Source: Desulfobacteraceae bacterium (lineage in GTDB: Bacteria; Desulfobacterota; Desulfobacteria; Desulfobacterales; Desulfosarcinaceae). From it: a stretch of DNA of 64,000 nt. A program made the translations under genes and the position numbers. The DNA is taken from assembly GCA_024230435.1 (NCBI GenBank), contig JAAERL010000751.1, positions 50,919-114,918 of the forward strand, written 5' to 3'. Each line of letters starts with the position of its first letter. The first letter of the stretch is position 1. The notes under the pieces are model-generated. The model had not been told where the DNA came from, ran no database searches, and saw only the letters and a list, made by a program, of their open reading frames with translations. This document shows positions 60,634-64,000 of this stretch, piece by piece.

Positions 60634-60833
60634 ATAGTTCTGCCAACCGTAAAATATCACAAGCGATATCCTCCCATCTGAAAAAATCCTTGTTGATGGA
60701 TACGTGTTTCTAATTTCTTACGATTGTGGCCTAAGTTTCAGGTCAGATAGCCTAAATTTTTAAATTGAGTGTTCAGAAAATACTACTTTCTAACAAGTTG
60801 ATGATTTGCAATCGGCGATTGGCTATTTTTAAA

Positions 60834-60950
60834 TCGGAATACTTGCAATCAGTTATATTTAAATAATCTTTTGCCGGAACATCTGTTGAAGTTTGAGAGG
60901 CGGACAATGGCCTCTTATCACAACAAAAAGAGGCCATTTAATTGGATAGA
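60834..60950 (-). repeat. Ankyrin cassette 3' flank, copy 2 (with hairpin)
   Basis: Same sequence as 58931-59045 with a few changes; hairpin arms at 60906-60916 and 60929-60939. It ends at the stop codon of the ankyrin gene at 60951. The preceding ~200 bases (60634-60833) show nothing recognisable. Confidence 0.8.
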
Positions 60951-62018
60951 TTATTTCTGCCGTTCGATTAAATTCGGATTTAGATAATTTTCAACGGTTT
61001 TAAGAAGGCCTTCAGGTACTTTTGTTTTCCCATATGCTTTGTTATGACCGCCAAGAGCCTCCGTATTTGCATAGCCGGACACAAGGCAGTCTTGTTTGTG
61101 CTTAAGCCATTGTATTAGTTTCGGCTTACGAGCCTCAATAGCTTTATTGCGCAAATGTTTGTAGACCTCTTTGGAACAACCTTTTAATACAATCTCTTGA
61201 ATGGAATCCATATCATTTTTGTCGACAAGGCGATCTAAATACTCACGCGCGCCTTCATTCAACTCAATATCAGGATGCGATAGCAGCAATTTTACAATAT
61301 CGGCGTGACGATTTTTTATTGCCCTAGATAGCGCTCCCCTATTCACTTTAATATCAGGATGCGATAGCAGCAATTTTACAACATCGGTGTGGCCTTCCCA
61401 TGCTGCCCACCATAGAGGGTTGTCATCATTCACATCAGTCTCAGGGCGCGATAGCAAAGATTTTACAACATCGGTGTAGCCTTCCCATGCTGCCCAATTT
61501 AGCGGTGTGTGCGCCCTATACGATCTGATTACCTTCGTCCGATTGTTAACCCTCTTAGATTCAAATCTAACAGAATAATGGCTATGCTTCCAAGTATCAG
61601 TATAGCCGCCTATAAGCCATAATCTTTTTACCCTCTTTTCCACTTCATACATACCCCCATTCACATCAGCTCCGGCATCTATCCACTTCTTTACCCATTT
61701 AGCATTACCCTTACTAACATATTTAAAAAGTTTCAAATTTTTATCATCCTGTGAATAGGCTTTTCTTTCATTCTGCCTTTCTGTCTTTTTAGCCAACTTT
61801 TTAGACTTAACAAACTGAGTTAATTTTTTAATCGGTGAAACTGAAAGTTCCGGTCCATTAGCATTATTGCGAACATTCGCTTTAGGAGTATGATTTTTAT
61901 TTGAGGGCTGTAAATTTTCTGCTGGCTGATTGTTTTGATTTGTCCTATTATCGTTGCCGTTTTGTCCGCTTTGGTAAACGTTGTTGCTGTTTGAAAATTG
62001 TGCTGGATCAAATGCCAT
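60951..62018 (-). CDS. Ankyrin-repeat protein (array member 3)
   Basis: 355 residues from the ATG at 62018 (MAFDPAQFSNSNNVYQSGQN), chosen because AAGGAA and the conserved upstream sequence end there; the frame is open 35 codons further. The Asn-rich head is followed by KANVRNNANGPELSVSPIKK and a basic segment. The capping repeat GNAKWVKKWIDAGADVNGG is interrupted by about 50 residues rich in Arg/Tyr (WLIGGYTDTWKHSHYSVRFE). About four ankyrin units follow (AAWEGHTDVVKLLLSHPDIK), then the shared C-terminal block YANTEALGGHNKAYGKTKVP. Function unknown. Confidence 0.86.
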   Translation of the reverse strand: MAFDPAQFSNSNNVYQSGQNGNDNRTNQNNQPAENLQPSNKNHTPKANVRNNANGPELSVSPIKKLTQFVKSKKLAKKTERQNERKAYSQDDKNLKLFKYVSKGNAKWVKKWIDAGADVNGGMYEVEKRVKRLWLIGGYTDTWKHSHYSVRFESKRVNNRTKVIRSYRAHTPLNWAAWEGYTDVVKSLLSRPETDVNDDNPLWWAAWEGHTDVVKLLLSHPDIKVNRGALSRAIKNRHADIVKLLLSHPDIELNEGAREYLDRLVDKNDMDSIQEIVLKGCSKEVYKHLRNKAIEARKPKLIQWLKHKQDCLVSGYANTEALGGHNKAYGKTKVPEGLLKTVENYLNPNLIERQK

Positions 62019-62241
62019 GGAACATAATTCCTTTTCAATAGTGTTTATTGTTTCTAAAACTTTCTTAAATATTAGCCTGATATGAGCCTGATAATCTGTC
62101 GTTGAGCTCAAAGCCCATGACATTTAGCAACAAGCATGCCATGCATTAGTTTGCTCTACTGGTGTGCTATCAGCTTATTTGATTAATCTATACTGGCAGA
62201 AATGTTGTAAGTTTGTGGCAATTTTGTTGGCACTGCTGTGC
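62019..62241 (-). promoter_or_regulatory. Conserved ankyrin-gene upstream region, copy 3
   Basis: Same order of blocks as the other copies, including GATTAATCAAATAAGCTGAT, GCATGGCATGCTTGTTGC and CATGGGCTTTGAGCTCAACG. A small duplication near the gene repeats part of the CTGATATGAG segment. Bounded outward by the transposase remnant at 62242. Confidence 0.7.
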
Positions 62242-62313
62242 AGAATGTTTAACTGGCAGGGCAAGTTTAAACGGTTACTGCTTTGTTTTGAGAAAATTCA
62301 ATCCCGGCATTTT
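62242..62313 (+). pseudogene. Transposase C-terminal remnant (IS5-like), copy 3
   Basis: Translates as RMFNWQGKFKRLLLCFEKIQ then SRHF, after which it fuses directly with the 3' flank of the next ankyrin cassette (ATTGCCGGAACATCTG). The junction marks the point where one cassette was joined to another. Confidence 0.6.
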
Positions 62314-62394
62314 ATTGCCGGAACATCTGTTGAAGTTTGAGAGGCGGACAATGGCCTCTTATCACAACAAAAAGAGGCCATTTAATTCTATAGA
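62314..62394 (-). repeat. Ankyrin cassette 3' flank, copy 3 (shortened)
   Basis: Shares GCCGGAACATCTGTTGAAGT and the hairpin (62350-62360 with 62372-62382) with copies 1 and 2 but lacks their first ~35 bases, cut off at the transposase-remnant junction. Confidence 0.8.
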
Positions 62395-63789
62395 TTATGT
62401 CTGCCGTTCGATCAAATTCGGATTTAGATAATTTTTAACGATTTTAAGAAGGCCTTCAGGTACTTTTGTTTTCCCATATGCTTTGTTATGACCGCCAAGA
62501 GCCTCGGTATTTGCATAGCCGGACACAAGGCAGTTTAATCTGCCTTTAAATATTTCTAATAGTTGCGGATTGTCAGCATAAAAAGCTTTAAAGTACAAAT
62601 GTTCGTAGACCTCGTTGGAACAGCCATTTAATACAATTTCTTGAATGGAATCTACATCGTTGTTGCCAATAAGGCGATCTAAATACTTACGCACGTCTTC
62701 ATTCATTTTAATATAAGGATGCGATAGCAGCAATTTTACAATTTCTGCGTAGCCTTTGCGTGCTGCCTTACATAGCACTGTTTCGCCATAGTTGTCAGGC
62801 TTATTCACTTCAATATCAAGATACGATAGCAACAATTTTATAATTTCTACGTGGCCTCCGCATACTGCCGCAGATAGTGGTGTCTTATCCCAGTAATTAG
62901 CCTTATTCATATCAATATCGTAGTGTGATAGCAGCTCTTTTACAATTTCTATCCGACCTGTGCGTGCTGCCTCATATAGCACAGTTTCGTCATAGTTATC
63001 AGCTTTATTCACATCAATATCAGGATGCGATAGCAGCAATTTTGCAATATCGGTGCGGCCATTCCATGTTGCCCACCATAGCGCTGTTAGGTTATATTTA
63101 TCAGTCTTATTCACATCAATCTCAGGATGCGATAGCAGCAATTTTACAATTTCAATGTGGCCATTTTCTGCTGCCCAGCATAGCGGTGGTTGGCCATCTT
63201 TGGCGATAGCCTTATTCACATCAATCTCAGGGCGCGATAGAATCAGATTTAAAACCTTGGCGTTGCCGTGCTCTGCTGCCTCAATTAGCGTTGATGTCTC
63301 AACCGATTTGCACCAGCTATAACTTTTTTGGGGCGAAACATAATTACGGAAATGATGCCAACCAGTGCGTTTAAACTCCAAAGGACTCGCAATTTTATCT
63401 ACCCAATGACTCGTTTTATATATAGTCCTATTTACATCAGCACCGGCATCTATCCACTTCTTTACCCATATAGCATTATCCTTTCTAACACATTCAAAAA
63501 GCCCCAAATCCTTATCATCCTGTGAATAGGCTTTTTTTTCATTCTGCTTTTCTGTATTTTTAGCCAACTTGTTAGACTTAACAAACTGAGTTAATTTTTT
63601 AATCGGTGGAACTGAAAGTTCCGGTCCATTAGCATTATTGCGAACATTCGCTTTAAAAGTATGATTTTGGTTTGAGGGCTGTAATTTTTCTGTTGGCTGA
63701 TTGTTTTGATTTGTCCTATTATCGTTGCCGTTTTGTCCGCTTTGGTAAACGTTGTTGCTGTTTGAAGATTGTGCTGGATCAAGTGTCAT
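62395..63789 (-). CDS. Ankyrin-repeat protein (array member 4)
   Basis: 464 residues, the longest of the family. The Asn/Gln-rich head is nearly identical to members 2 and 3. The capping repeat DNAIWVKKWIDAGADVNRTI is followed by a ~50-residue non-ankyrin insert (SHWVDKIASPLEFKRTGWHH). Then about seven ankyrin units follow (AAENGHIEIVKLLLSHPEID, ATWNGRTDIAKLLLSHPDID). The shared C-terminal block is SGYANTEALGGHNKAYGKTK then VPEGLLKIVKNYLNPNL. AAAGGAA precedes the ATG. No secretion signal visible. Function unknown. Confidence 0.87.
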   Translation of the reverse strand: MTLDPAQSSNSNNVYQSGQNGNDNRTNQNNQPTEKLQPSNQNHTFKANVRNNANGPELSVPPIKKLTQFVKSNKLAKNTEKQNEKKAYSQDDKDLGLFECVRKDNAIWVKKWIDAGADVNRTIYKTSHWVDKIASPLEFKRTGWHHFRNYVSPQKSYSWCKSVETSTLIEAAEHGNAKVLNLILSRPEIDVNKAIAKDGQPPLCWAAENGHIEIVKLLLSHPEIDVNKTDKYNLTALWWATWNGRTDIAKLLLSHPDIDVNKADNYDETVLYEAARTGRIEIVKELLSHYDIDMNKANYWDKTPLSAAVCGGHVEIIKLLLSYLDIEVNKPDNYGETVLCKAARKGYAEIVKLLLSHPYIKMNEDVRKYLDRLIGNNDVDSIQEIVLNGCSNEVYEHLYFKAFYADNPQLLEIFKGRLNCLVSGYANTEALGGHNKAYGKTKVPEGLLKIVKNYLNPNLIERQT

Positions 63790-64000
63790 GGAACATAATT
63801 CCTTTTCAATAGCTTATTGTTTCTAAAATTTTTTTAAATATTAGCCTGATATTAGCCTGATATTAGCCTGATAATCTGTCGTTGAGCTCAAAGCTGATCA
63901 ACGACAATTATAAATTCCCTTCAGCGACAAGCATACCATGCCTTAATTTTGCCTATTGGTGCGCTATCAGCTTATTTGGTTAATCGATAATAACAGAAAT
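63790..64000 (-). promoter_or_regulatory. Conserved ankyrin-gene upstream region, copy 4 (cut by window end)
   Basis: Matches copies 1-3, with TAGCCTGATAT present three times in tandem near 63842-63872. The GTTGGC palindrome part would lie beyond the window end. Confidence 0.65.

Noticed and set aside
1..64000. tRNA or rRNA genes
   Set aside because: None recognised by eye on either strand; a covariance-model scan was not possible here.

Overview
The window reads like a chromosome segment of a Gram-negative member of the Desulfobacterota (sulfate-reducer-like Deltaproteobacteria). The basis is gene content and protein flavour: an acetogen-type MetF tail, B12-binding radical SAM and Elp3-like radical SAM proteins, a BatABDE/MoxR operon, a HemA-CcsA-siroheme cluster, a DksA-like protein, IHF, and outer-membrane/lipoprotein genes (RlpA, OmpA-like, beta-barrel). 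This is an inference from families; no marker such as 16S rRNA or dsr is present. I saw no rRNA, tRNA or CRISPR array.

Layout. 1-165 is the 3' end of metF with a strong terminator. 0.3-6.1 kb holds a B12-radical SAM enzyme, a large PAS hybrid histidine kinase and a TauE/SafE exporter. 6.6-12.2 kb is a complete five-gene dipeptide/oligopeptide ABC importer operon. 12.8-17.3 kb holds a TPR protein with a recent internal duplication, a small conserved protein, a J-domain protein, a small anchored protein and a YcgN-like protein. 17.4-20.5 kb (minus) is a two-gene unit: a double-FHA protein and a membrane-anchored Ser/Thr kinase with an atypical DVE in place of DFG. 21.0-23.6 kb is clpB. 24.2-34.4 kb is a housekeeping run: beta-barrel protein, NrnA-like phosphoesterase, MBL hydrolase, siroheme dehydrogenase, CcsA/HemX, hemA, fabD, DksA-like, PHP phosphoesterase, rnc and a radical SAM protein. 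35.0-36.0 kb is an isolated ankyrin gene. 36.4-44.3 kb (minus) is a moxR-DUF58-DUF4381-batA-batB/C-batD-batE operon. 44.6-55.7 kb holds a toroid-fold protein, a hexapeptide acyltransferase, an OmpA lipoprotein, a DUF2975/XRE pair, a membrane protein, an MFS transporter, hsp20, lon, rlpA and gmhB. 55.7-64 kb is an accessory zone: transposase remnants, ihfA, a PLDc_N protein with an upstream frameshifted gene, and four related ankyrin genes.

The most unusual material is repeat-borne. (1) The ankyrin genes at 57.5-63.8 kb share N-terminal and C-terminal blocks, a conserved upstream sequence and, for three of them, a conserved 3' hairpin, so whole cassettes have been duplicated; the lone ankyrin gene at 35-36 kb carries a diverged copy of the same upstream sequence. 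(2) Two families of long hairpin elements (A, four copies; B, two copies) lie just downstream of genes, several touching stop codons. They share one core stem-loop, with a compensatory base-pair change between copies. (3) A short palindrome (D, five copies) supplies the TGA stop codon of two unrelated genes. (4) Elements A, B and C are joined end to end beside the lone ankyrin gene.

All homology calls come from motif recognition by eye; no database search was run.
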